Of a DNA stretch of 64,000 nucleotides, positions 55,595 through 64,000 are shown piece by piece (the first letter of the stretch is position 1; each line of letters begins with the position of its first letter). The position numbers and the translations under genes are program-made. This DNA comes from Vibrio rumoiensis 1S-45 (GTDB lineage Bacteria; Pseudomonadota; Gammaproteobacteria; Enterobacterales; Vibrionaceae): NCBI RefSeq assembly GCF_000286955.2, contig NZ_AJYK02000115.1:1-64000 (forward strand). The letters run 5' to 3'. Under the pieces are notes generated by a model, which ran no database searches, was not told the DNA's origin, and saw only the letters and a list, made by a program, of their open reading frames with translations.

Positions 55595-56838
55595 TCAGAA
55601 CTTTTGCAGAACTCGATCTAGACCAAAACCTTATCGAAGCTATTGAAGAAATGGGCTTTGAACGCCCGACTCAAATACAAGCTGATGCAATTCCACAAGC
55701 TCTGGATGGTAAAGATGTTCTAGCATCAGCACCAACAGGTACCGGTAAAACCGCTGCATTTGCCTTACCCGCTTTACAGTTTTTGCAAGATTTCCCACGT
55801 AAAAAAGCTGGCCCTGCTCGCGTACTTATTTTAACGCCAACGCGCGAACTGGCAATGCAAGTGGCGGATCAAACTCGCGCTTTGGCAAAAAACACTAATT
55901 TGAACGTCTTCACCATTACTGGTGGCGTGATGTATCAAGATCACGCAGATATCCTTGCCACAACACAAGATATCGTCGTCGCAACACCTGGCCGCTTAAT
56001 GGAGTACATTGAAGCAGAACGCTTTGATTGTCGTGCTATTGAATGGTTAATCCTTGATGAAGCAGATCGCATGTTAGATATGGGCTTTGGCCCAGTTGTT
56101 GATCGCTTATCAGCAGAGTGTCGCTGGCGTAAGCAAACCCTTTTATTCTCGGCAACATTAGAAGGCCGTGGAGTAGAAGGTTTCACCGAAGATCTCCTTA
56201 AGAACCCTGTTAAGTTAGAAGCGGATCCATCACGTCGTGAACGTAAAAAGATCACTCAATGGTATCACCGCGCCGATACCGCAGCGCACAAGCTGGATTT
56301 GCTAAAAGCAATTTTAACTCAAGCTGAACGCACCATTATTTTCGTTAAAACTCGTGAGCGTTTAGCAGAGCTGCGTGGCCACTTAGAAAGTGCTCAAGTA
56401 GTGTGTGCGTGGATCCAAGGTGAAATGCCTCAAGATCGTCGTAACAATGCCATTACTCGTTTCCGTGATGGTGACGTCAATGTATTGATTGCGACCGACG
56501 TTGCTGCTCGTGGTATTGACTTACCCGATGTGAGCCATGTGATTAACTACGATATGCCACGTACTGCTGACGTTTACTTGCACCGTATCGGTCGTACTGC
56601 TCGCGCAGGTAAAAAAGGCAATGCTATCTCTTTAGTCGAAGCCCATGACCAATCAATGATTGAACGAGTGATGCGTTACACCAAAGATGAAATCAAAGAA
56701 CGCTACGTTCAAGGCCTGCGTCCTAATACCAAAAAGCCAGTGATTAAGAAAAAGAACAAAAAGAAAGTGAAGGCAGCTGCCGCAACAATTTCTAAAAAAC
56801 AAGCTGCGCTTAAAAAGAAGAAAAAGAAAAATAAATAA
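55591..56838 (+). CDS. srmB: SrmB, DEAD-box RNA helicase (50S assembly)
   Basis: SrmB assists early 50S assembly. With GTG at 55591 (GGAG 8 bases upstream) the protein has 415 residues beginning VIRTFAELDLD, as E. coli SrmB begins MTVTTFSELELD. Helicase motifs are complete: Q motif near FERPTQIQ, APTGTGKT, PTRELA, TPGR, DEAD, SAT, RGID and HRIGRTARAG. The C-terminal tail (about 380-415) is nearly all Lys and Ala. A 5' region with TATAATGCGCG near 55389 suggests a promoter and a long leader. Confidence 0.95.
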   Translation: MIRTFAELDLDQNLIEAIEEMGFERPTQIQADAIPQALDGKDVLASAPTGTGKTAAFALPALQFLQDFPRKKAGPARVLILTPTRELAMQVADQTRALAKNTNLNVFTITGGVMYQDHADILATTQDIVVATPGRLMEYIEAERFDCRAIEWLILDEADRMLDMGFGPVVDRLSAECRWRKQTLLFSATLEGRGVEGFTEDLLKNPVKLEADPSRRERKKITQWYHRADTAAHKLDLLKAILTQAERTIIFVKTRERLAELRGHLESAQVVCAWIQGEMPQDRRNNAITRFRDGDVNVLIATDVAARGIDLPDVSHVINYDMPRTADVYLHRIGRTARAGKKGNAISLVEAHDQSMIERVMRYTKDEIKERYVQGLRPNTKKPVIKKKNKKKVKAAAATISKKQAALKKKKKKNK

Positions 56839-56893
56839 TCAACACCAGTCTGGCTCATAAAGCTGTTGGCTGATAAACAGTGGAATGAAAACG

Positions 56894-56930
56894 AAAAGGG
56901 ATCTCATTTTAAAGTGAGATCCCTTTTTTC
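56894..56930. terminator. Bidirectional terminator of srmB and yaaA
   Basis: Stem 56897-56906 with 56915-56924 (longer including A/T ends) followed by six T on the plus strand and four T on the minus strand. It lies between the two convergent genes. Confidence 0.92.
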
Positions 56931-56952
56931 GTTAATTACGCCAATAAGACAA

Positions 56953-57729
56953 TTAGTTTTGTTCTTCGCGCTTAAATACCAACTCGGATGCTGTCGACTC
57001 AGCAGGCACAAAGTAATACCCAGCCACATCAAAAGATTTCAGTTCATCCAATGTCTTGATATTGTTTTCGATGATGTAACGCGCCATCAAGCCACGTGCT
57101 TTTTTGGCATAAAAGCTGATCACTTTATAAGTGCCATTTTTACAATCTTTAAACGCTGGAGTAATGATAGTACCCTTCACTTTTTTAGGCTTCACGGCTT
57201 TAAAGTATTCATTCGAGGCTAAGTTTATTAACAAATCGTCACCTTGGGCTTGTAAGGCTTGGTTCACCTCATCAGTGATGATATCCCCCCAGAACTGATA
57301 CAAGTTCGTACCGCGCTCATTAGCAAGCTTAGTACCCATTTCTAATCGATATGGCTGCATCAAATCCATTGGCTTTAATAAGCCGTATAGCCCCGATAGC
57401 ATACGCAAATGAGATTGCGCATAATCTAAATCTCTTTCCGATAAACTTTCCGCATCTAACCCCGTGTAGACATCACCTTTAAAAGCAAATATGGCTTGGC
57501 GAGCGTTATCAAAATCAAACGTTGGATTCCACTGAGCAAAGCGGGCAACATTAAGCCCTGCTATTTTATCGCTCACCTTCATTAGACGAGAAATATCTTC
57601 AGGGCTAAGCTTACGACAAACATCGATCAATTGTGCTGAATGATCAGTCAACACTGGCAAAGTATGCTTTTGTGTTGGTAAAGGAGATTCGTAATCTAAC
57701 GTTTTAGCAGGAGAAACCAATATCAGCAT
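56953..57729 (-). CDS. yaaA: YaaA, peroxide-stress resistance protein
   Basis: YaaA (DUF328/UPF0246) lowers intracellular unincorporated iron during peroxide stress in E. coli. The 258-residue product starts [17 protein letters not shown] at ATG 57727-57729, matching E. coli YaaA. Family motifs [28 protein letters not shown]-like and [15 protein letters not shown] are visible. The two extra residues from a TTG at 57735 are not supported. Confidence 0.94.
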   Translation of the reverse strand: MLILVSPAKTLDYESPLPTQKHTLPVLTDHSAQLIDVCRKLSPEDISRLMKVSDKIAGLNVARFAQWNPTFDFDNARQAIFAFKGDVYTGLDAESLSERDLDYAQSHLRMLSGLYGLLKPMDLMQPYRLEMGTKLANERGTNLYQFWGDIITDEVNQALQAQGDDLLINLASNEYFKAVKPKKVKGTIITPAFKDCKNGTYKVISFYAKKARGLMARYIIENNIKTLDELKSFDVAGYYFVPAESTASELVFKREEQN

Positions 57730-57779
57730 ATTCAATCCATTCTTCGTCTATGAACTTAATTTGAGGGATCCAGTATAAC

Positions 57780-57806
57780 AAAAAAGCCACACATCTCTGT
57801 ATGGCT
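57780..57806 (-). terminator. Terminator of alsT
   Basis: Stem 57785-57792 with 57799-57806; one pair is G-T on the minus strand but mismatched on the plus strand, so it is a minus-strand terminator, with six T after it. Confidence 0.85.
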
Positions 57807-57841
57807 TTTCCAATTAGTTTAATTGCTTTTCACAATCAATA

Positions 57842-59266
57842 TTATTTTTTATTTTCCCAAACACCGTCTTCTATTTGTGACTGTAGCTCAGGGAAATCAT
57901 TAGCATCAAATGTCGGTACTTTCCCTTCCGACAATTGTTTATTGTAATCTTTTGCTAATTTAATCACGATGCCAGATAGCAGCAAAATCGCTACCAAGTT
58001 AACTATCGCCATTAGGCCCATAGAAGCATCCGCCAACGACCAAACTGTTGGTAATGTGGCAAGCGAGCCAAACATCACCATACCAAGAACGATGACACGG
58101 AAAATCTGTTTCGCATAACGAGACTTTTTGAAAATAAACATGATGTTACTTTCAGCGTACGAGTAGTTAGCAATAATTGATGTGAATGCGAAGAAGAAAA
58201 TCGCAACCGCAACAAAGATGTTACCCCACTCACCAACTTGAGCGCTCAAGGCATTTTGAGTCAGGATGATACCGGTCACTTCACTATGTGGTACATATTC
58301 ACCAGACAGTAAGATAATCGATACTGTTGCCGTACAAATCACAATGGTATCAACAAACACACCTAGCATTTGAACATAACCTTGAGAAGCAGGATGCGGT
58401 GGGTATGGCGTTGCAGCAGCCGCCGCATTAGGCGCAGAACCCATACCCGCTTCGTTCGAGAACAAACCACGAGCAACACCCACTTTAATCGCATTCATTA
58501 CCGCATAACCAACACCACCAGCGGCAGCTTCTTGCAGGCCAAATGCACTCTTAAAGATCAGCTCTAATGCACCCGGTACTTTATCGAAATTCATGATAAT
58601 AACGAACACAGCAAGCATTAAGTAAGCAATCGCCATGATTGGAACAAGAATTTCTGCTGTACGAGCAATTTTGCGCATACCACCAAAAATAACAAAGCCT
58701 GATAGCACAACTAAAACACCACCAACCATCGCTTTGTTCCAATTAAATGCAGTGTGCATTGCATCGGCAATCGAGTTTGATTGAACCGCATTGAAAACTA
58801 AACCAAAGGCAATAATAAGAAGAACGGAAAACAATACGCCCATCCAGCGCATGCCTAAGCCTTTCTCCATGTAGTAAGCTGGACCACCACGATATGCCCC
58901 ATCCTCACCACGAGTTTTGTACAACTGAGCTAAGGTACTTTCTGCGAACGCAGTTGACATGCCAACCATGGCAATAACCCACATCCAAAAAATAGCACCT
59001 GGTCCGCCTACAGTTAACGCAACCGCGACACCCGCCATATTACCGGTACCAACACGAGCTGCTAAACTGGTACAAAACGCTTGAAAAGATGAAATACCAT
59101 CTTTATCTGCTTTACGGCTGTTCTTTAATACCGAAAACATATGACCAAAATGGCGTAACTGGATAAAGCCAAGGCGTAATGTAAAGTAAATACCTACCCC
59201 AACCAATAAATAAACTAAAATGGATCCCCACAGGAGATCATTCAATAATGCAATTAGATCTGTCAC
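57842..59266 (-). CDS. alsT: Na+/alanine (glycine) symporter, AGCS family
   Basis: A 474-residue inner-membrane Na+-coupled amino acid carrier with about 11 hydrophobic segments. The AGCS signature is clear: RVGTGNMAGVAVALTVGGPGAIFWMW near 72 and ARGLFSNEAGMGSAPNAAA near 265, both contributing to the substrate site. D/L-alanine or glycine is the usual substrate. Its start is followed upstream by a structured leader region. No glycine riboswitch was recognised. Confidence 0.93.
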   Translation of the reverse strand: MTDLIALLNDLLWGSILVYLLVGVGIYFTLRLGFIQLRHFGHMFSVLKNSRKADKDGISSFQAFCTSLAARVGTGNMAGVAVALTVGGPGAIFWMWVIAMVGMSTAFAESTLAQLYKTRGEDGAYRGGPAYYMEKGLGMRWMGVLFSVLLIIAFGLVFNAVQSNSIADAMHTAFNWNKAMVGGVLVVLSGFVIFGGMRKIARTAEILVPIMAIAYLMLAVFVIIMNFDKVPGALELIFKSAFGLQEAAAGGVGYAVMNAIKVGVARGLFSNEAGMGSAPNAAAAATPYPPHPASQGYVQMLGVFVDTIVICTATVSIILLSGEYVPHSEVTGIILTQNALSAQVGEWGNIFVAVAIFFFAFTSIIANYSYAESNIMFIFKKSRYAKQIFRVIVLGMVMFGSLATLPTVWSLADASMGLMAIVNLVAILLLSGIVIKLAKDYNKQLSEGKVPTFDANDFPELQSQIEDGVWENKK

Positions 59267-59299
59267 TCAAACCTCACCTAAAATTATGACAATTTTCAC

Positions 59300-59384
59300 C
59301 TCTCATCCAAAGACGAGAGCTCCCTCATTGCCTTTATCTTTCAATTTGAATTAATTTCTTTTAGTGTTTTTTGAAAGATAAAGG
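59300..59384 (-). other. Two hairpins in the alsT 5' region
   Basis: A 14-bp perfect inverted repeat (59331-59344 with 59371-59384, 26-base loop) and an 8-bp hairpin with a four-base loop (59300-59307 with 59312-59319) lie 35-120 bp upstream of the alsT ATG. On the minus strand they could fold in the alsT leader. No terminator T run is present. Confidence 0.5.
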
Positions 59385-59960
59385 TTCATCAAAAAGTCGC
59401 CTTGATGCGTCGTCAAATCTTATGACCGGCAGGATAATGCAGTCCTGAGCCGCAAAAATCAATATGAAATTACGCTCATAACTATGCATTATTGAACCAT
59501 AAACTCCCAAGTAATGAGTATATGTATCCAACTTTATTACATCAAAAAGAATCTTTTGCTTATAAAAAAACAAACCAAGCATGAGTTTGCTTACAAATGT
59601 TAATCAATTGTGAAGTGAGCTTAACCTTGTTCAGACAAGGGCTAGCCCTCAATCTTATTAATATTCTTTTCTTCATCGAGATCCACTCACTCAAAAATAA
59701 AATTCAAACAACAAGAGTGAAACAAAAGAAACACATGATTAACATTTTGATTTTTTATCAATTTTATTTTCTTTAATCTTTTTTTACTGAACGGCTATTT
59801 CTTCATCTTTATAGTGAAAGTATGACGTTGGCAACATAACGACATAAAAACTTCATTATTTAGAAATAAATGAGAAATACATCAAAGTTAATCTCTTGAA
59901 TTGTGTGATATGAATAAATTCTGAATACAGATTCAGTATCTAAAACGAGAGGGATCAATT
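59385..59960. other. Long AT-rich intergenic, alsT to DUF3545 gene
   Basis: This is most of a 694-bp gene-free stretch. It is strongly AT-rich and contains the palindrome GGGCTAGCCC near 59639-59648. A 73-codon minus-strand frame (59361-59582) has no ribosome site or recognisable product. I see no RNA gene or operator that I can support, although the length leaves room for an sRNA. Confidence 0.4.
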
Positions 59961-60146
59961 ATGGAAAGCTTTCAATTAGAAGACATCATGGTAATGGAGC
60001 CTGGGCTTTACCGCTCAAGTAAAGTGAAGGCAACCAAGCGAAAATGGCGGGAGATTGAAGCAATTCAAGATAGACGCCAATTACAAAAGGAATTGATGGA
60101 TCTGGATTATTCTCGAGAATACAAACTCGAAGATATTGAATTTTAA
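59961..60146 (+). CDS. DUF3545 family small protein
   Basis: A 61-residue protein with an acidic N-terminal part (FQLEDIMVMEP), a basic middle (KATKRKWREIEAIQDRRQLQKEL) and an acidic tail. The KRKWREIEA block is the hallmark of DUF3545, small proteins of Vibrio and Shewanella with no known role. A GAGAGGGAT ribosome site precedes the ATG. A perfect 14-bp terminator follows. Confidence 0.85.
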   Translation: MESFQLEDIMVMEPGLYRSSKVKATKRKWREIEAIQDRRQLQKELMDLDYSREYKLEDIEF

Positions 60147-60156
60147 CTAACATACT

Positions 60157-60191
60157 AAACAACAGGCGCACATTGGTTGCGCCTGTTGTTT
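60157..60191. terminator. Terminator of the DUF3545 gene
   Basis: A 14-bp perfect stem (60157-60170 with 60178-60191), 7-base loop and short T run; symmetrical enough to serve the convergent hemerythrin gene also. Confidence 0.88.
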
Positions 60192-60211
60192 ATGAGCTTA
60201 AACGTCAAATA

Positions 60212-60748
60212 TTAATCAGCTTTCATGTAAGAAGACAATCGCAGATATTCTTCTTCAATATCATGACCAAACAATGGGTCGCTAACCTCTTCTCCCCACA
60301 AGCTTTCCACAGCTTCCCAATCTTTCGCACTAAAATCTCGTTTCAATTTAGGCAATATTTCACGCTCTTCAAAATCTAAATGACGTTTCTGTTCATGGAT
60401 AAAGTGATGAAGCTGTTGAATAAACACTTCCTTAGGCACTATCGAATCTTGCAACACCATTTCCACTAACTCAGAAAATTCCAGCGTCACTTTATCTAAC
60501 AGTTTATGCTCATTGTCTAAATTCGCGATATCACTATTCTTACCATAATGCTCAAGATAATAATGATAAATCAGGTCTTCTTTTGGGTGATGGGTTTGTT
60601 GTGAATGCTGTTGTAAGTAAACAATAACATCGTGAACAATTTGATAATCAATTTCCTTATCATTCTGAAGTTGTGTCGCTTTTTCATCAAGAATGACCAA
60701 CAATCGCACCATATAACTGTGCTCTCGACTAATGATTTCTCCTAGCAT
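60212..60748 (-). CDS. Hemerythrin HHE-domain protein
   Basis: A 178-residue four-helix-bundle protein. The start ATG 60746-60748 has a strong AAAGGAGA site; the longer frame to 60781 is not needed. Candidate di-iron ligands are the His in SREHSYM (residue 9), His and Glu in THHPKEDLIYHYY, His in LDNEHKLL, and His and Glu in FIHEQKRHLDFEEREILP. Such proteins bind O2 or sense or repair oxidative and nitrosative damage. The exact role is unknown. It lies upstream of nothing obvious; ung is on the same strand 100 bases upstream. Confidence 0.87.
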   Translation of the reverse strand: MLGEIISREHSYMVRLLVILDEKATQLQNDKEIDYQIVHDVIVYLQQHSQQTHHPKEDLIYHYYLEHYGKNSDIANLDNEHKLLDKVTLEFSELVEMVLQDSIVPKEVFIQQLHHFIHEQKRHLDFEEREILPKLKRDFSAKDWEAVESLWGEEVSDPLFGHDIEEEYLRLSSYMKAD

Positions 60749-60850
60749 AACTTCTCCTTTGAGCCTTTTACTTCCGCTCATATAGTGTGGCGTATGTTCA
60801 TACTATAGAAGTCATATAGGAAGCTGCCATTGTTCTTGGTCAAGAAACGG

Positions 60851-61555
60851 TCAATCAAAAGGCAGTGATAACACCTCTCCAGTTAAACTAGGTTGCCATT
60901 GTATGATGGGTTTCCCTGCCGATTTCAAAATTTGATTCACCTGAGAAAAATGCCCGCAGCCCAAAAAGCCTCGATGAGCAGATAATGGCGATGGATGCGG
61001 AGCCGTTAATACGTGATGCTTCTCAGTATTAATAGTGGCACCTTTTTTCTGAGCATGCGCTCCCCATAATAGGAAGACCACACCGTTATGTTCTGCATTT
61101 ACTGTTTCAATAACATGGTCAGTGAAGGTTTCCCAGCCTGCTTTAGCATGGGAATGTGCTTTACCTTGCTCCACCGTTAAGACGGTATTTAATAGCAGAA
61201 CGCCTTGTTCGGCCCATGAAGAAAGATAACCATGCTTAGGGATTTCAAATCCCTTAATATCGTTTGCCAATTCTTTATACATATTGGCTAACGATGGCGG
61301 CGTCTTCACATTAGGTAAAACGGAGAATGCCAAGCCATGAGCTTGATCTGGCCCATGATAAGGATCTTGCCCTAATATCACGACTTTCACATTTTCAAAT
61401 GGCGTGTAGTCAAACGCTGAAAAAACATGATCTTGAGGCGGGTAAATAATCTTACCTTGAGCTCTTTCTTCCTCAACAAATTTCAACAACTCTTGAAAGT
61501 AAGTATGTTGTTTTTGTTGCTCAATAATGCAGCTCCAATTTAGGTTACTCATCAT
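60851..61555 (-). CDS. ung: Ung, uracil-DNA glycosylase (family 1)
   Basis: Ung excises uracil from DNA. The 234-residue protein has the water-activating motif [17 protein letters not shown] near residue 62, the [17 protein letters not shown] motif, and the minor-groove loop [11 protein letters not shown] with catalytic His. I chose ATG 61555 (GAGAG upstream); the next ATG (61552) is equally possible, and the TTG at 61573 is unlikely. It is divergent from grcA. Confidence 0.96.
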   Translation of the reverse strand: MMSNLNWSCIIEQQKQHTYFQELLKFVEEERAQGKIIYPPQDHVFSAFDYTPFENVKVVILGQDPYHGPDQAHGLAFSVLPNVKTPPSLANMYKELANDIKGFEIPKHGYLSSWAEQGVLLLNTVLTVEQGKAHSHAKAGWETFTDHVIETVNAEHNGVVFLLWGAHAQKKGATINTEKHHVLTAPHPSPLSAHRGFLGCGHFSQVNQILKSAGKPIIQWQPSLTGEVLSLPFD

Positions 61556-61637
61556 GGTTCTCTCATTAATCAATACTTATTGAACGCTATTGTAATCACT
61601 TGTGATTAAAAGCAAAAATGGATAAAAGCAAAATTCA

Positions 61638-61681
61638 TTGACCTAAATCAATGCATAGTGTGTGGTTACTGCTTATATAAT
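61638..61681 (+). promoter_or_regulatory. FNR-type promoter of grcA
   Basis: TTGAC-N4-ATCAA (61638-61651) matches the FNR box TTGAT-N4-ATCAA with one change. A TATAAT -10 lies at 61676-61681, so the box centre is about 41-43 bp upstream of the expected start, the class II activation position. grcA (yfiD) is a known FNR-activated gene in E. coli. Confidence 0.78.
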
Positions 61682-61742
61682 GGAGAATGGAATAATTTTA
61701 TACAACCTCATTAACGCTACCTAAGTAGCACAGGAGATAGGC

Positions 61743-62120
61743 ATGATCCAAGGTATTCAAATTACGAAAGCAGCAAATGATGAATTACTCAATTCAATCT
61801 GGCTTTTAGACAACGAAAAAAACGAAGCACGTTGTGTTGCTGCAGAAGCAGGCTTTAGCGCAGACCAAGTGGTTGCGGCTGATTCATTAGGCGAAATCGA
61901 ATATCGTGAAGTGGCGATTGAAACTGCGCCACGTGTAGAAGGCGGCCAACACCTAAACGTAAACGTATTGTCTCGTGAAACTCTTGAAGATGCCGTTGCA
62001 CATCCAGAGAACTACCCACAGTTAACCATTCGTGTTTCAGGTTATGCGGTTCGTTTTAACTCTTTAACGACTGAACAACAACGCGACGTTATCGCTCGTA
62101 CGTTTACAGAAACAATGTAA
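61743..62120 (+). CDS. grcA: GrcA (YfiD), autonomous glycyl radical cofactor
   Basis: GrcA replaces the oxygen-damaged glycyl-radical segment of pyruvate formate-lyase. The 125-residue protein aligns to E. coli YfiD throughout and ends with the radical loop [13 protein letters not shown], whose Gly carries the radical. A GGAG ribosome site precedes the ATG. The FNR-type promoter fits microaerobic and anaerobic induction. A terminator and an imperfect outer repeat follow. Confidence 0.97.
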   Translation: MIQGIQITKAANDELLNSIWLLDNEKNEARCVAAEAGFSADQVVAADSLGEIEYREVAIETAPRVEGGQHLNVNVLSRETLEDAVAHPENYPQLTIRVSGYAVRFNSLTTEQQRDVIARTFTETM

Positions 62121-62143
62121 TTCTTAAGTTGCTAGGGACAAAT

Positions 62144-62247
62144 TCCTAGTTTCTAGAAAGATCAAAAAAGGTGCTCTTGCGAGCACCTTTTTATTTTCTG
62201 AACATAATTATAAAGTCATCGCTTTATTCATTTCTCAGAAACTAGGG
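62144..62247. terminator. Bidirectional terminator of grcA and thrC, with outer inverted arms
   Basis: Core stem AAAAAGGTGCTC (62165-62176) with GAGCACCTTTTT (62181-62192), loop TTGC. Outside it, the arm CCTAGTTTCTAGAAA (about 62145-62159) pairs imperfectly with TTTCTCAGAAACTAGG (about 62231-62246). The same nested architecture is seen at 25660-25760. Confidence 0.88.
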
Positions 62248-62272
62248 GCGAATATACTCACCCCTTTATCAT

Positions 62273-63562
62273 CTACTTCTGTACTTTTCTCAATACTGCT
62301 TTCAATAAATCAAAATCAGCAGCAAGATCTTCAGAAAGTAATTCCATTGCACCATGCTTAGCCAGTGGTGCTGGTACGTCGATATCCGTCCCTAAGATCT
62401 CATCAACCACTTCTTTGAACTTAGCAGGGTGAGCGGTACATAAGAACAAGCCTGTTTCACCATCTTGCAGTTGTTCATTCAATACACGATAAGCAATCGC
62501 ACCGTGAGGCTCACATAAGTAACCCATTTGGTTTAGCTCAACCACAGAAGCTGCGCTCTGCTCATCAGTTACCATACCTTTGCCTAGTGTATCTAAGCCC
62601 CAACCTTTCAGTCTGCAGAGCTCTTCAATACGTGGCCAGTTATTAGGTTGGCTCACATCCATTGCATTTGACGTTGTCGCAACGGTTGGCTTAGGATCCC
62701 ACTTACCAGTTTCAAGGTAACGAGGCACGGTATCATTAGCATTGGTTGCTGCGATAAAACGTTTAATTGGCAAGCCTAATGCTTTCGCCAATAAACCCGC
62801 AGTTAAGTTACCAAAGTTACCACTTGGCACTGAAATGACTAAGTTTTCGCGTTCTGCTTTGCTCATTTGCGAAGCTGCTTCAAAGTAGTAACAAATTTGC
62901 GCCATTAAACGACTGATGTTGATTGAGTTCGCTGAGTTCAAACCGATCTCTTCACGCAACTCCTGATCATCAAAAGCTTGTTTGACTAATGCTTGGCATG
63001 CATCAAAATCACCATCAATTGCCACGGTATGAATGTTGCCACCGAGTGTACAAAATAGCTTTTCTTGCAACGGACTGATCTTACCTTTCGGGTATAAGAT
63101 CACCACGTTGATGTTTTCCATTCCGTAAAAGGCATGAGCCACAGCCGCACCAGTATCACCTGATGTTGCCGTTAAAATTGTGATTTTTTGACCTTTGTCT
63201 GCCGTGACTGCCGCCAAAGATTGCGCCATAAAACGGCCACCAAAATCTTTAAATGCCAGTGTTGGGCCATGGAATAATTCCAGTGCATAAACGCCATCTT
63301 TTACCGACTTAATGGGTGCTGGGAACTGGAACGCCGAATCAACTAATTGGCGAACTTGTTCCGCCGACAGTTCATCGCCAATTAACGCCGATAAAATTTT
63401 GCTACTGCGAGAAATAAAATCTTCTGCAAGCAGTGCATCAATATCATCAAATTGAGGAATATCCGCTGGGAAAAACAACCCTTGGTTACGGCCTAATCCT
63501 TGGCGAACTGCTTGGCCAAAAGAGACTTGTTCATCGTTTTCTTTAATGTTGTACAACTTCAT
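62273..63562 (-). CDS. thrC: ThrC, threonine synthase
   Basis: ThrC converts O-phosphohomoserine to threonine with PLP. The 429-residue fold-type II enzyme has the PLP lysine in [13 protein letters not shown] near residue 108, [14 protein letters not shown] and the phosphate loop [16 protein letters not shown]. Its ATG overlaps the thrB stop by four bases (ATGA), indicating a thr operon with coupled translation. The upstream thrA and the thr leader would be outside the window. Confidence 0.97.
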   Translation of the reverse strand: MKLYNIKENDEQVSFGQAVRQGLGRNQGLFFPADIPQFDDIDALLAEDFISRSSKILSALIGDELSAEQVRQLVDSAFQFPAPIKSVKDGVYALELFHGPTLAFKDFGGRFMAQSLAAVTADKGQKITILTATSGDTGAAVAHAFYGMENINVVILYPKGKISPLQEKLFCTLGGNIHTVAIDGDFDACQALVKQAFDDQELREEIGLNSANSINISRLMAQICYYFEAASQMSKAERENLVISVPSGNFGNLTAGLLAKALGLPIKRFIAATNANDTVPRYLETGKWDPKPTVATTSNAMDVSQPNNWPRIEELCRLKGWGLDTLGKGMVTDEQSAASVVELNQMGYLCEPHGAIAYRVLNEQLQDGETGLFLCTAHPAKFKEVVDEILGTDIDVPAPLAKHGAMELLSEDLAADFDLLKAVLRKVQK

Positions 63563-64000
63563 AATTCACTTCCTGTTACTCTCGAACCGTCCTTGTCTAA
63601 ACGACAAATATGCACGAAACCTTCTTCATTTTGTAGGTAATTTTCTTCTAACCAATGCGCCACACGCTCGGCCACGTCTTTCTTAGAGCAAATGGTAAAG
63701 ATTGTCGGACCTGAGCCCGAAATACCACAAGCCAGAGCGCCAGCCGACATCGCGTATTTACGTGCATCAGCAAAACCAGGTAATAGCTTCTCACGGTATG
63801 GTTCTGCGATCACGTCTTTAATCAATTTTGCTGCCAGTTCTGGCTGCCCAGAGTGGCAAGCATGGATAAAGCCACCTAGATGACGACCATGCGCAATAAT
63901 ATCTTGTCGGCGATACTGAGAGGGCAAAATTGAGCGAGCTTCCGCAGTCGACACCTTAATGCCCGGATACGCCATGACCCAATACCATTCATCAAAACAC
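63559..64000 (-). CDS. thrB: ThrB, homoserine kinase (3' part, cut by window edge)
   Basis: The frame is open to the right edge: the residues before 63975 read [17 protein letters not shown], matching the middle of E. coli ThrB, so the gene continues outside. The visible 147 or so residues include [13 protein letters not shown], the GHMP kinase C-terminal motif, and [12 protein letters not shown] at the end. ThrB phosphorylates homoserine for ThrC. Confidence 0.96.
   Translation of the reverse strand, partial: CFDEWYWVMAYPGIKVSTAEARSILPSQYRRQDIIAHGRHLGGFIHACHSGQPELAAKLIKDVIAEPYREKLLPGFADARKYAMSAGALACGISGSGPTIFTICSKKDVAERVAHWLEENYLQNEEGFVHICRLDKDGSRVTGSEL

Noticed and set aside
59267-59420. 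Glycine riboswitch upstream of alsT
   Set aside because: The characteristic GGAGAG and paired aptamer cores of the gcvT motif are not present.
59361-59582. 73-codon minus-strand frame between alsT and the DUF3545 gene
   Set aside because: It has no ribosome site, and its product resembles no family I know; its 3' end overlaps the perfect inverted repeat at 59371-59384.
1-64000. CRISPR arrays, tRNA genes, insertion sequences, prophage or genomic island
   Set aside because: No regularly spaced repeats of 24-40 bp, no cloverleaf-type sequence, no transposase or phage gene was seen; codon use and gene order look like backbone throughout.

Overview
The window looks like a chromosomal backbone segment of a gammaproteobacterium of the Vibrionaceae (a Vibrio or close relative). 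Base composition is moderately low in GC. Gene content and order match the Vibrio core: clpB-pgeF-rluD / bamD / raiA-pheA, aroF-tyrA, btsSR, ileS-lspA, hlyU-nhaR, vpsR-lysS and grcA-thrC. VpsR and HlyU are family-typical Vibrio regulators. I see no insertion sequences, prophage genes, CRISPR arrays, tRNA genes or plasmid functions. Genus-level placement is inference from remembered synteny and protein similarity, not from a search.

Layout. Positions 1-300 carry an rRNA-operon type P1 promoter reading leftwards out of the window, a DnaA box and the clpB terminator. Positions 300-8330 hold clpB (with a heat-shock type promoter), pgeF-rluD, bamD, raiA, and the phenylalanine gene pheA behind a 15-residue pheL leader and attenuator, then yjjX. 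Positions 8350-16390 hold slt-trpR, ettA, an M23 peptidase and the aroF-tyrA operon under TyrR boxes. Positions 16380-25660 hold the pyruvate-sensing btsS-btsR pair, a divergent RimK-like ligase / GNAT-C39 protease pair, a TrkA-type Na+/H+ antiporter, a lipoprotein, and a CstA-family transporter with three BtsR-type repeats at its promoter. Positions 25760-34340 hold ispH, fkpB, lspA, ileS, ribF and murJ, then rpsT (UUG start) and hlyU. Positions 34460-42940 hold nhaR, thyA-lgt, ptsP-rppH, a 557-bp intergenic rich in DnaA boxes and GATC sites in the position of E. coli DARS2, then mutH and tas. Positions 43000-52880 hold a DUF1127 protein, an unlisted small ORF, vpsR, and the xerD-dsbC-yqfB-recJ-prfB-lysS cluster with the RF2 programmed frameshift, plus divergent fldB. 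Positions 52950-64000 hold brnQ, trmN6, srmB, yaaA, alsT, a DUF3545 protein, a hemerythrin-like protein, ung, grcA (FNR-type promoter), thrC and the 3' part of thrB.

How it works together. Aromatic amino acid supply is concentrated here: aroF and tyrA under TyrR boxes, pheA under Phe attenuation, and the trpR repressor. Protein quality and ribosome control are represented by clpB, raiA, ettA, srmB, rpsT and prfB. Chromosome and DNA maintenance are represented by mutH, recJ, xerD, ung and the DARS2-like locus. The most interesting non-coding signals are the DARS2-like locus, the triple BtsR-type operator that links btsSR to the transporter 5 kb away, and long inverted repeats at ends of convergent genes. 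The least understood protein system is the RimK-like / GNAT-C39 pair.
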